NCBI GenBank assembly: GCA_015143295.1
Contig: CM026561.1
Coordinates: forward strand, 44,768,875-44,832,874
Source of the DNA: Tetracentron sinense
Taxonomy: Eukaryota > Streptophyta > Magnoliopsida > Trochodendrales > Trochodendraceae
Length of the DNA stretch: 64,000 nucleotides
Reading direction: 5' to 3'
Below are positions 1-10,988 of the stretch, piece after piece (position 1 is the stretch's first letter; every line of letters begins with the position of its first letter). A program made the position numbers and the translations under genes. Below the pieces are notes generated by a model. The model saw only the letters and a program-made list of their open reading frames with translations. It was not told where the DNA came from and made no database searches.

Positions 1-1539
1 AAAAAAAAAACTATTTTTACTCTCCTAAATCATTTTCCTCATTTTATGTTCTACCCCCACTCACTTCATATTAAAGCCCTCTAACCGTTCATCTATCCCA
101 CCCCATTCCCATTCCCATTCCCATTCCCATTTAATTTTATCTTATCTTCTAAAAGAGCAATTTCATCTCCCCTCAATCTACATATATTTTTATGCATTCT
201 AGCCTGTCATTTTCTATTTAAACCTTTGGACAGAGTGTCTTTTGCACCCCGCTTCTCTCTCTCTCTCCATGAATTTTTATCGTTGTTCCGGTGGTGGCGC
301 CAAATAAGGGGAAGCACAAACAGTGTCTGGTTCAGAAGATGGGTTAGGCTTCTAAGAGACGAAAATGACCATCCTTCTAGAGCAGGGTACACTTAAGTGA
401 AGCAAAACATGCTAGAAAGATGTGATGGCGAAGGCTGATGAAGCACGAAGATGCTACGAATGATCAAAGAGATCCAGAAGATGACGGTGCGGGTGATCAA
501 GGAGATCTAGAAGATGCCCAAAAATTTCAATAGAGATTTAATGGCAAGTACTACAGATGAAACACGATTAAGTTGCAAATTGGTAAGGAGATCCGGCAAT
601 AAACTTAGGACCAAGGAATCCACTGTATTATTAGAATAAAAATATGAGCAAAAAAGAGAATGGAAACACAAAGAGATTTAACATTGTTCGGCTTGGGCCT
701 ACATCCATGGTGATAGAATTATCACCATATTATTCGAGACTTTTGCATAAAGGCGCACTCACCCCTTTATCTACAAGCTTAAGCATGGAAAATGAATAAA
801 TAAATAAAAAGAAACAAATACTTGGGAGAGATGGACGGCCAAAAGATAAACTAATAGGATCGACACATAAACTAATAAGATTGGCACATTTCATTACTCT
901 CCATCCTTTAACAGAAATGGTCTTGAAGTCCTTCATAGCCTGACAGACAGATAAAGGAGAGGCATAGTGTATCACACTGCCTCGGTAACTGAAGCACTTT
1001 CTTTGCATTTAGCCAAGCTTGCTCCAGAAGGTTTATGTTAAACCTTTTTAGTGATGGAATTAAGAAAGAGTGGGACAAAAACATATTATTTTCATCTCCT
1101 CCTGTTCATAGTTGCTTCAATATATCAAGTACTCATATATGGCGTCTGGTTTGGAAGATGGGTTACCTTTGAGGAATTGAACTTGAATGGTTTACGACCA
1201 TAAGCTTTGGGATGGATTTTGGATTGATAAAATAAGAAAAATTGCTTAGCAAGCAGTGATTAGGGTTTCTGGCAAACTAGCTGGCGCTGAAGACGACTAA
1301 CTGACTATCTGTTGGAATCCGACTCAACAAGTCATTATGCAAACCATCTAATGTCATTAGAATCTTACCAGAGAAATAGCTTCCCATATCAATTAGCGCT
1401 CCTCAACGAACCTAACTTGGGTGTAATACTTCTTTGTAGGTATTCAAGTAACAAGCATACAGTCCTTTGAAGATTTTAACCTTAGAAAGTCTATCACCAT
1501 CCAATCTCAAGTTGAGATCAAATCACAGCCAATTGCAAT
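1..1539. other. No gene recognised
   Basis: AT-rich. Segment 655-760 (CACAAAGAGATTTAACATTG then TTCGGCTTGGGCCTACATCC) resembles a common plant retroelement LTR motif but has no defined ends. No open frame with recognisable protein. Confidence 0.4.
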
Positions 1540-1856
1540 TGAACTCGGGGAGAGTTCAATTGCACCCACAGGTCACAGGTCAACACCTGTCCCTATTAAT
1601 CTCTATTAACTGTAGTTAAGATTCACTAACCCTTAGGATTCAACAATCTAACTTCGTTTTTTTTTAATATTAAAAAAATATTAACCCTAATGATTAAAAG
1701 TTCTTAACTAGAGTTACATATTATTAATATTTTATTCTAAAACTCAAGGTTAGAATATTGAACCCTAAGGGTTAGTGAATCTTAACCACACGCTTAATAG
1801 GGGTTAATAGTGACACATATTGAGCAGTGGGTACAATTGAACTCTCCCAGAGTTCA
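1540..1856. mobile_element. Foldback MITE (317 bp), best copy of a family dispersed through the window
   Basis: The left arm (1540-1655) and the inverse of the right arm (1742-1856) match for over 100 bp, starting TGAACTC-GGGAGAGTTCAA and including AACCCTTAGGATTCAACAAT (read inverted on the right). The centre is AT-rich. Degenerate copies are at 26937-27128 and 59035-59545. I could not define a target duplication. Confidence 0.8.
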
Positions 1857-1914
1857 CTGAAAAATATTTGATATTAAACTTTCATCAACTTAGAGTTTTA
1901 TTCATTTGTTGGCC

Positions 1915-3305
1915 AGTAATGACCCTAAATGGGGGGTGAATAGGGTCTATGACAGATTTAAAAGTAGACTCTAAGTCTTTTATGCAGAATGATATTTATT
2001 ACAACTAAAAATTAATCGAAGTAATACAGAAAGAGATAAGAGTTCGAGAATCAAACACAAAGATTTGTTCACAAGGTTCGGCAAATCCAGCCCACTCCCC
2101 GCCTCAAGCTGTTCCAGCTAGAGGATTTATCACGATTCTTTAAATCGCACAGACTTCTTCACATGTGAAGCCTAAACTGTTACAACATCTCTTCTGGTTG
2201 AGACGGAACCTTACACACCCTCTTTTAGGCAGGGTTGAAACTTTTACCACACAAGAGCCCTTCCATCTCTTGCTGAAACGAAGCAACAACTTCAAATGCA
2301 AGAATCCAAGATTCTTAACTTTCTTTAACAAAAGATTTGTGGATATAATAATCCGAATTAAATGTTTCTGATATGAGCTGGATAAGAGTGGACAATAAAT
2401 CTAATAAAATCTCTCAAATAAATGGAGTTGAATAGCTCAAAAGAGATTTTGGGGATTTCTAAGTGTATGATCGATGATGAAATCAGTGTAAGTGAAAGAG
2501 TAGATGATTGGGGTTATTGCACTGATCAAGTTGTTTATTTTGTTCATAAATGAACTCCTTTTATAGCTCATGATCCAATGTGACATTTGGTGAAGCATTA
2601 AATGCATATCAGGCTATTGAAAAATAGTCGTTACAGCGTTTTTCTGGATCAGGCTTCATTTTGTTAACGAATCTGGTCACCCAGTTCAATTTCTAGCCGA
2701 ATCCAAAAACAGTGAGCACATAAATTTTTCCTATTTCCGTTTCGTCGTCGAAGTCAAATCACCCCTGTGATTTCGTCGACGAATTCAGAGCAAAAATTTG
2801 TTTTTCTCTTTTGGATCAGACCTTGATGATGAGAATGAATTTCTAAATCTTTTGGCTTTCCTTTAACATGATTTTTATGAATTTCTAGGGCCTTAGAATG
2901 ATGTCCAATATATGTCCTAGGTTTCTATGGTCAATCTAAGTATTTTGAGCATTCAACTTATCATATTTTAAGGACTTCTTACATAAGTCCTAGACACTCT
3001 CATAAGAAATAAAAATACATTTATAAACTTCTTGAGATCTGGTCTTCGACTTGATCTTGAGTCTTATGATTTGGCTTTGTCTTCAAGGGACCCTACTTGG
3101 ACTATGGGCATAATTATGAATTTTCAATTTTACTTGAGTTGATCACTTTCTTGAATAACTTTCATTCTTTTTGCCTTGAGTGAAGTGATTATTTTCTTGT
3201 AATCTGAAATGTTCAAACACTAAACAAAATTATTAGTATCATTTATTTCATTTCATTATTGTGATATTATCAAAATTATTAAGGGTACCAAAGGTTGTAA
3301 CCTTG
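1915..3305 (+). mobile_element. Dispersed about 1.3-kb non-coding repeat, copy 1
   Basis: Shares blocks in the same order with 42540-43810: CCCCGCCTCAAGCT, GGATTT(A/G)(T/C)CACGATT, CTTTTATAGC-like, TTTCGTCGACGA, ATGATGAGAATGAATT and GTGATATTATCAAAAT. Likely a non-autonomous retroelement or LTR fragment; ends are not defined. Confidence 0.6.
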
Positions 3306-3348
3306 AGACTAACATCATTTTCTCTTTTTTCTCTGTTGCTATTGTAGT

Positions 3349-3383
3349 TTTACTTCAAGTGCATTGCACGGGGTGTTTGCTAG
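3349..3383 (+). mobile_element. Orphan Helitron-like 3' end
   Basis: AAGTGCATTGCACGGGGTGT then TTGCTAG|T: a GTGCATTGCAC hairpin followed 10 nt later by CTAG and a T. This is the plant Helitron 3' signature. I did not locate a matching 5' TC end, so only the terminus is called. Confidence 0.5.
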
Positions 3384-3496
3384 TATATAATAGATATGTG
3401 TTGGGAAATCATTGTACTCAATAATAAGCTATTTATTGTTTTTGAAACTAGTTATAAGAATAAATCACTAGTATACATTTTAAATAGTTATTTAAA

Positions 3497-3648
3497 ACAC
3501 ATCATGGGGCTAGCCCACTAGTTTGTGTATTCCTCACTAGGAGGGTGGTCACGGGATCGATCCTGCTTGGAGGGTGCGTTAGCCCTTTGCTAACCCCTGA
3601 ACAGATACTAACCCCAGCTAACCCAAAATAGTGGTATACAAAAAAAAG
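3497..3648 (+). mobile_element. tRNA-derived SINE with 10-bp TSD
   Basis: GTTATTTAAA flanks the insert at 3487-3496 and 3649-3658. The 5' part has an A-box-like CTAGCCCACTAGTT and a B-box-like GGATCGATCC (3553-3562, consensus GGTTCGANTCC). The insert ends in an A8 run directly before the right target copy. Size 152 bp is normal for plant SINEs. Confidence 0.65.
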
Positions 3649-3659
3649 GTTATTTAAAT

Positions 3660-4793
3660 AAAATTTAAGCTCAAATATAATTTATTAATTATAAAATGTA
3701 TATCTTTATTAAAAAGAATAATTAACAAAATTAAATATTTAATTTAAATTTAATGTAAATGAATTAATAATCATCTAAGAACCTTATTATTTGATAGCTA
3801 TTTAATAAAAAAATTAAACTTATAATAAATCATTTTAAATAAGTATAAATAAACCATTTAAAGTATTTAAAATAAAGTAATTTTGGAAAGTCAAAAAAGA
3901 TGGATAATCTAGTTATAAATGATATGTGTCAATTTTCATGCACATGTAAATTACAAAACATACATCTTAATTGGATGGATATTGTAATTTTTATAATAGG
4001 AATTGACGATGTTTCAATTTCCATGTGAACTGAATTTATATGAAACGGAGGCGTCCAATCACCATATTTAAAATTCTAATCTTCAAAATTCAAATTTTAT
4101 CCCCCAAAATCAAGCGAAACAACCCATAAAGCGAGTCGAATTAAGTTCTTTGGAGATTTCAAAATGCAAGCTTCATATAAAATATAATAATAATAATAAA
4201 CCTAGTGTTGAATAAAAGGGACCTCTTTTCTAGTCAATGAAACTAACATCCAAACCACAAAACGATAATATAATGACTTCTTATAATAAGTGCCAAACAC
4301 TAGAATTCTCAATATTTAATGAACCTTCTTTCACAATATAAAGGGGATTGTAACAAAGTTAATGGAAAATCAAACAAGCAAATAAATTAGATTACCACAA
4401 AACAACACCATTAATAAACGAAGAAAAATGATATATTTGCTTTAAGACCCCATAATGATGAAAGGTGGCATTTGGTAATACTAATCTAAATAGGTAAAAC
4501 TTATTTGAAAATTGTGCTTAGTTGGACTTTAGATTGTTAAGTTGAAGGTTAACTGGATGTCTACATCTTTTTGGTAAGACCTGGAATAGCTTATTCATGA
4601 CTTTCCTTTAAAATAAAATATGATAATTAAGAGAAACATTAAAATATTTTATTAGTTTAAATTTCATTATACTTTATGGGCACAGGAAATATGAGTGATA
4701 AAATGGGTAGGGCAACAAAATACCCTAATATGATCCTAAACCATCTATAAATGGAGTTAAATGGTATTACCCAAATCTAACCAAAATAAGCCC
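3660..4793. other. AT-rich intergenic, nothing recognised
   Basis: No coding frame, tandem repeat or TIR pair was seen; a short (AAT)n run lies at about 4186-4198. Confidence 0.5.
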
Positions 4794-4801
4794 CCCCAAA
4801 C

Positions 4802-5404
4802 CTAGGAAGCACGGATATGGATACGGGATATGGGTACGATACGATACGGATACGGCAGAACCTAAAAAAATAGGATACGGGTATGGCCAGGATACGTCTG
4901 TAATTTTTTTTATAAATAATAATAATACTATATTTTGTATTATAATTACAAAATAACCATTGGTTCAGTTCTGTTTATGTATAAAAAAGACCATGTCCAT
5001 GCAAAAGCAAAATAATATAGGGTCATCTCATCATCCACTAAGCAAAAAAGAAAGTCATCCTATCATCCACTAAGCAAAATATAAAGAAGACCATGTCCAT
5101 GCAAAAACAAAAGAGATAGGGTCACACCCACGGGTCTCCAAAAAAAAATTAAATAAAAATAAAATAATAAAATAATAAAAAAATATTTTTTTTAAAAAAT
5201 AAATATAAACGGCCGTATCCCGACCGTATCTTGGCGTATCCATGCTGTATCGGAGCCGTATCTAAAATAAAAAAATTATTTTTAATTAACAGGATACGTT
5301 TCAGCCGTATCCCATTCATATCCCACCGTATCATAGGCGTATCTGTATCCAATACGTATCAGATACGGGTACGAACCCCTATTTGAAGTATCCGTGCTTC
5401 CTAG
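4802..5404. mobile_element. hAT-like foldback MITE (603 bp) with 8-bp TSD
   Basis: Perfect 16-bp terminal inverted repeats CTAGGAAGCACGGATA and an exact 8-bp duplication CCCCAAAC at 4794-4801 and 5405-5412. Both arms are filled with GGATACGG / CCGTATCC units, so much of the element can fold back. No transposase. The 8-bp target size fits hAT. Confidence 0.85.
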
Positions 5405-5778
5405 CCCCAAACAAATAAAACCCAAAAGTTATAATAACCTTGATCATCTCTTCACATTTATCCTTCATAGAATGAATTTCTCTAACACGAGTTGCTTGTG
5501 TGACATATTGAATTTTACGGAAGCTAGCTTGTCGTATTTGAGTTCGTTCATATTCAACTCTTGAACCATATTTGATGATGAAATAAATAAGCTGGATTTA
5601 AAAAAAGTCATTTTACAACAATTTTTTTTTTTCATGGTCTTCAATATTCTTCAATATTGAGCCAAAATGTCACTAGCATTCTCTTCATGACATTGAAGTG
5701 GACATGTGCAGCCATGCAGGATGTACAATATTCTACAACGAAACATATACAATAGCTTTAAAATAGTAAGATACTATA

Positions 5779-6271
5779 TCTCTCTACTATTATAATGAGA
5801 GAAGCGGGGTTAAAAAATTGGTTGATTTATTTCTAATATTCCTAATGAGTCATAATTTTATGGTATCTTATTGTGAATGTAGTTAATACGATGATTTTTT
5901 TTTCCTATTTTATCCATAACTCCATATAAAAAAAATTAAGATATCATGTTATCTTATTTTACATGAGAAAAGTTAGTAGGGGGTATTGGAGTAATATCAA
6001 TTAAAACTAACAATAATCCCTCTATATCTCCATGATTCCCTTAAATCTTTATCCTTATCTTCTATCAAGCTCCCTCATTGGCCTTTCTACGTGGTAACTA
6101 CTTTTCAAGAGAAAAAGTAGGACTTCATGTCTCACAATTTTTTATATCTAAAAAGTCCCTCAAGTTTCTATACCTAAAATATTAATTAAAAAAAAAATCA
6201 AAAGGCCCTCACTAGGTTCCCTCTTCTCCGTCTCTCTCCCCTTTTCCTCTCTCTCACGTGCCGCCTACTAG
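5779..6271 (+). mobile_element. Non-autonomous Helitron (493 bp), copy 1
   Basis: Starts A|TCTCTCTACTATTATAATGA and ends with CACGTGCCGCCTACTAG|T, i.e. 5' TC and 3' CTAG followed by T, with a GC-rich 3' segment. It matches, in reverse orientation, 37119-37609 over its length, including GGTTAAAAAATTGGTTGATT near the 5' end and ACATGAGAAAAGTTAGTAG inside. No coding capacity. Confidence 0.75.
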
Positions 6272-6288
6272 TATATATATATATAGAA

Positions 6289-6455
6289 GAATGCTAGCCC
6301 TACTCTCAGGGCTTTCTTACTCTCAGCCTGAGCCAAACACATAGCCACTTTCAATGTCAAAGCCTTATAATCACTGAAAAAGTGTGTACTTTAACATTGA
6401 AAGTGGACAAATGTTTGGCTCAGGTTGAAAGTAGGAAAGCCCGGCTAGCACTCCT
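6289..6455. mobile_element. Small MITE (about 165 bp) with 70-bp inverted arms
   Basis: ATGCTAGCC...GGGCTTTCTTAC, GAGCCAAACA and CCACTTTCAATGT on the left recur inverted on the right. It lies 18 bp after the Helitron end at 6271. Confidence 0.75.
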
Positions 6456-6724
6456 AATATATATATGTAGAGTATAAAATGTTGTATATAGCTATCTAGT
6501 GCATGTAATATATATTTATAATATAAAAATATATTATTATATTTAATAACATATTAAATTTTCTTAAGAAAATATTAAATATTTAGTATAAGATAATATT
6601 AATTTTAAATTGTGGAACCAAGTTAGTTCCTAAAAAATAGTTATATTATAGGAATTATATTAAGTTATAAATTATTAATTACAAGGGGCAAACATTGACA
6701 CTTAAAAAAGTTCAAGTCTTGAGA

Positions 6725-6910
6725 AGAGGACCACAGTGTTCCTTTTAACACCTCTTTAATCATGGTTAAGCTTAATTAAATTAAAATTAATATTTTTGTG
6801 TTTTTTTTTCTAAAGATCATGGTTAGATTGCTTAACCCTAGAGGGTGAGTGAATCCTAACCGCAGTTAATAGGTGGTAAAAAAGGGGGCGCGGACTAATG
6901 AGTTCTTCGC
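6725..6910. repeat. MITE-like copy, CTTTTAACAC / TTAACCCTAGAGGGTGA family
   Basis: Related to 36100-36530, 28700-28815 and 40845-41060. Left CACCTCTTTAATCATGGTTA and right AACCGCAGTTAATAGGTGG are roughly inverted. Confidence 0.5.
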
Positions 6911-7029
6911 TGACCCTGGGTCCGTTCCATTTCCCTAAAGTTTTAATATAAATAGTATAGTATTATCAATTATGTCTGGATGGGAATGAAACTTGTCAAT
7001 TTATTGAAGGGTTAAGAAAACCAAATCAA

Positions 7030-7229
7030 GCCCGAAGCCTCAAACCGAGCAAGTGGAAGGTCGGTCGGGTTATTGTCACACCTGATAAAAACCAAATCCA
7101 TATCCCACTTGTGAAGCCCAAAGCCTCAAACCGAGCAAGTGGAAGGTCGGTCGGGATACTGTCATACCTAAAAAAACACCAAATCCATATACCATATGTG
7201 AAGCCCAAAGCCTCAATTAAACCGAGCAA
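7030..7229. repeat. 86-87 bp tandem repeat, about 2.3 copies
   Basis: AAGCCTCAAACCGAGCAAGT starts at 7035 and 7121 and a variant at 7208; the units also share GGAAGGTCGGTCGGG and ACCAAATCCATAT. No coding role seen. Confidence 0.85.
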
Positions 7230-8059
7230 GTGGTCTTTTAATACCCTTAATTGTGATTAAGATTCATTAATTTTGATGGTTTAATAATCTTAGCCAGTTC
7301 TTAAGAAAAAAATATTAACTCTAAAGGTTAAAGCAGGAAACTAGAGTTAAAAAATCCTTAAAATGCTTTTGAATTGTAACTGGATTTAAGTAGTCCGATG
7401 GTAATTGTAAAAGATTTCAAGTCAACAAAATATGGGCACGTGGAAGCAAATCGCCGTGTTATTTTCTGTAGATGTGGTCCTGGGTGTTTAAAGGACAAGA
7501 TCAAATCATCCTAAGAATTTAACTATTGTAAACAACGATGGAAGAAATCTTTACTTTTAAACACCCATGGCCATATGGAACATATGATTTGGTTCCTTCA
7601 AATGGCTCATCAATAGTTTTATTTTTAGATTAATTATCAACATGAGCTCAAGTTGAACAGTTAACTGAAACAACTCAAAATTTGTCTTTGGAAGTGGTAG
7701 TTTGATAATTACAAACATAAAAAAGAGTATTTTTTATTAGTGATTTTTTTTCATAAATAACTATTCCCAAGACAAATTTTGGTTTGCTCCCTGTTCAACC
7801 AGAGCTCCTTTGATAGTTATTCTCTTTTATTTTTTATATTATTTTGAAATCACAAGAGATTTCATGATCCAAAAATTGGACGTTGCTATGATTTTCTTAC
7901 CATTCGGGAAAGAAGGGCCTAACCGCGTATGTGTGAATGGTCAAGTGATTAGGATTTCAACCAATAAATATATATATATATATATATATAAATAAAGAAT
8001 ATTTCAATAACTTAAAACAAAATGTATGGGATTCTGGGATATTCAGATTTCATACCATT

Positions 8060-8242
8060 TTGGTAGATATTCATCTCTTGAAGGAAATTTGTAGTACTGT
8101 GAAGTTTAGCTTTATAACGAGGGACGCCAATACTCTAATTCATCATATCACTCAAAGGGCCATAAAGGAGAGTTTTCAGAATTTTGTTCCTTTGTCTGAA
8201 GCTCATACTGTCGAGAACCAGCTTCATAGGAGGCCTGGGTAG
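8060..8242 (+). mobile_element. LINE-derived RNase H-like (RVT_3) fragment
   Basis: The 60-codon frame contains KFSFITRDANTLIHHITQRA, matching the end of the RNase H-like domain of plant L1 elements (usual form SFV-R-AN-VAH-LA). It ends in a normal stop 250 bp before the L34e gene promoter. A small relic only. Confidence 0.55.
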
Positions 8243-8425
8243 TATACGGTTTTTCGCTCTTATGATTAAATATCTATATCTCTTTACCTAAAAAATATTT
8301 TAAAAAAATAATAAAAAAAATAAAAATAAAAATGTATGGGCAATTTGGTAATTACAAATGAAAGTGAAACATGGGTCGGTTGTATAAGTTTTTCTTTGAT
8401 GGCGTCCGCGCCGTGGGGTGTATTG

Positions 8426-8467
8426 AGAGAGAGAGAGAGAGAGAGAAAAAACAAAGGGGTATAAATA
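8426..8467 (+). promoter_or_regulatory. GA tract and TATA box of the L34e-type gene
   Basis: A (GA)n tract at about 8426-8447 is followed by TATAAATA at 8460-8467. This fits a plant core promoter with transcription starting near 8490 and a leader of about 500 nt. The leader is CT-rich (8528-8590). A pyrimidine-rich stretch ending TTTTTTCAG at about 8794-8802 could be an acceptor of a leader intron, but I could not identify a convincing donor. GA tracts are known binding sites for plant GAGA-binding (BPC) proteins. Confidence 0.55.
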
Positions 8468-9000
8468 CCGTTTGATGCGCTCTGAAATCCACGCATTCCG
8501 CTACTCACGCGTCATTCGGGATTTGATTTCTCTCTCTGCCGGCAGGAGAAAAAACCATCTCCCTCTCTAGCTCTCGCTCTGGCTCTGGATCAATTTCTCT
8601 ACAACAGTGACTTAAAGAATTTTCGATTAGATCGGCTCATCACTCACCAGTAATTGGATTCGCTTAATTTGATATATTTTATGGTCAGCCACAGGTCTTA
8701 ATTATGCAGTGAGACCTTTGAGTCACGATCGAGGAGGTTGAACGCGCTCAAGATTGGTGGATTTGTGTTTCTCGATCTGATCCGTTGCTGTTTTGTTTTT
8801 TCAGAGGTTGGAATTTTGAGTTTTTATAGATCAGGTGCTCTTGGTATCCCTTTCTATACCTTGTGCTTGTTGAGATTCTGTTCAGAGTCTGATAGATCTA
8901 GTTTTGCCAGCCAGTGAGGGTTGTGGCTTTGAATCGAGAGGCGGAGATCAAATAACAGACTCCTCCCCAGATTTATTGGATCGCGATAGATCAAAAAGGA

Positions 9001-9681
9001 ATGGTTGACTGCCGTAGCTTGATCGAGTTCTGCAAAGCTTTCGAGCAGCACAGGAACATGGCGAATTCATTAGGCATTCCCGATCATCGGAACCAGCAAT
9101 CTCGTAGTAAGAAGCAGAGCAGTTCCTTGAGCCCCTCCTCATTGCATCCCTTTTGTGACGACCACTCACCATTTGCTGCAATTGACATCCTTATATTGCT
9201 TCTGGTACTCGGCGCCCTGGGTGTTCTCACTCTTCCCTACTTCAATTTCATCTTCCGTGAAGCTTCTGAGCTTCTTCCTGCACTTCGTGTCCTCATCGGG
9301 GATGTTATCTTCAATGCACCCGTTGCTTATACGCTAGGCTTGGTTGTAGCTTTTGTTACGGTGATTGCTGCATGGGAGATCCTCCACCACAAATCTAGGA
9401 AGTGTGGGAATCCTTACTGCAAGGGTCTTCGTAAGGCAGTAGAATTTGATATCCAGCTTGAGTCTGAAGAGTGCGTCAAGTACTTGCCTCCTGTGCCAAA
9501 GGATTTGTATGGGGTCCGGCCGCTCGAATTAGGACAGGATCACAAGGAACTTGAAGCAGAGTTGAAACGGATGGCACCGCTTAATGGCCGTACTGTTTTA
9601 ATATTCCGATCACCTTGTGGATGTCCCGCAGGTAGAATGGAGGTTTGGGGTCCTAAGAAACTTCGTAGAATTAAGAAATAG
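9001..9681 (+). CDS. Ribosomal protein L34e superfamily-type plant membrane protein (226 aa, intronless)
   Basis: A single-exon ORF from ATG 9001 to TAG 9681. The protein resembles the plant proteins filed as 'ribosomal protein L34e superfamily', whose function is unknown; the name should not be read as a ribosomal role. Two hydrophobic segments, about residues 61-83 and 108-128, predict a two-pass membrane protein. A Ser/Lys-rich N-terminus precedes them. The soluble C-terminus carries C135-x4-C140 and C206-x-C208, which could bind a metal (inference). The tail is basic (KKLRRIKK). A second in-frame ATG at 9058 would remove 19 residues; I chose the first because the frame is open from it and the GC and codon character continue. 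A TATA box lies at 8460 and the leader is CT-rich and about 500 nt long. Family confidence is high; function is unknown. Confidence 0.9.
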   Translation: MVDCRSLIEFCKAFEQHRNMANSLGIPDHRNQQSRSKKQSSSLSPSSLHPFCDDHSPFAAIDILILLLVLGALGVLTLPYFNFIFREASELLPALRVLIGDVIFNAPVAYTLGLVVAFVTVIAAWEILHHKSRKCGNPYCKGLRKAVEFDIQLESEECVKYLPPVPKDLYGVRPLELGQDHKELEAELKRMAPLNGRTVLIFRSPCGCPAGRMEVWGPKKLRRIKK

Positions 9682-10980
9682 ATAAGTGCATGTCCATTTT
9701 CCCCTTCTTTCCCTTAAAATAAACTATGAACTATGAAGCATCCAGATGGTTCATGACTATTGTTCCCCACTTTTTAAAATAAGTAACATCCAGTATGTCT
9801 ATTAATGCTCAAATGTGATGGGGAATATCTTTTATGATCTCGAATTACCATAGATTCAGACTCACTGGTGGTTAATATTGCATGAGTAGTAGTTCTTTTC
9901 ATGCAGTTGGAAGACAAGAATGATCATATTTTAGCTGTTTCTCCTCTGTGGGTATAATTCCATTTTATCTTTCTAAATGTGTTACTTTTTGGGGATGATC
10001 CTTTTGTTTTCTAATTGTATTATTACTATACAAAGGAATTGCAAACCTTTCCCCAGATCCCTTGCCATTTTGTTTGTACTAGGACAGACTTTGAGATACC
10101 ATGACAGCTTTGCCTCATTAGACTTAGGCAGGCAATATAATGAAATCTACTTTTTTGATGTGACGTTTTATAGTGCGGTTGTCTGTTAACTTCTACGACT
10201 GTTCGACTCTTGAACTTGACAATCTGATTTATTCATTTTTAGAGTTGTTATGATGCTAACTCGATTAATTTGTTCATAATTTCTGTAAAAATAACCTATT
10301 TTCTTTATTACATAGTTTTAGATTTTAAGCACTGCTGATTGACAAAGATCATACTGGTTTTAGCACCAGAATATGATCTAGAATCAAAATCCTTACCTCA
10401 TAGATCTCACTCCTTTTGTCTTCCTACTAGAACCACTCATTCCCTTCAATAACGCATTAATGGTCTTAACAAATTAATTTACTGTTTGGAGTTTTATTTA
10501 AATCTAGATCAGGTGGTAATCTTATTAGTCACCTAACTGTTTTGTGGAATTTATTGATCATCACCGGTGCTGTCACAAGGATGAAGAAACAGGATCGAGA
10601 GTAACATAACCTAAATCACAGTGCCAAAAGGAGCCTCATCACGCAGTAGATATAAATTATTACTTCTCATGCGCTGCTTAGCAGTACAAGGTATATTCCT
10701 TCTTATATTTCTCCACTTCTTGGGTGAGAGAGGAGTCTATTCATTAACAAATAGTAGATTATCTATCACCAAGAGATCCATCATGTGTGTGATGCTTTGG
10801 TATAAAGGTTCTCTTTAACAGTCTTGCTGCTTGTTGGTTTGGAAAGCAGTTTTGTTGTAGCCTGTTGACATCAGCCTCACTGGAAAGGCAATAAAGTTAT
10901 TTTAAGACCGAGTCATTCCATTTTTATTCGTCGGAACTCTAATCTGTAAGAAATCTCAAAGCTCCAAAGTCCCTAAGTAG
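9682..10980. other. 3' UTR of the L34e-type gene and intergenic DNA
   Basis: AATAAA-like signals occur soon after the stop (AAAATAAAC at 9715). The rest has only short chance frames. Confidence 0.5.
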
Positions 10981-10988
10981 CTTAGAGT

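Noticed and set aside
7967-7990. (TA)n tracts scattered in the window as possible regulatory elements
   Set aside because: Ordinary microsatellites in AT-rich plant DNA; no regulatory evidence.
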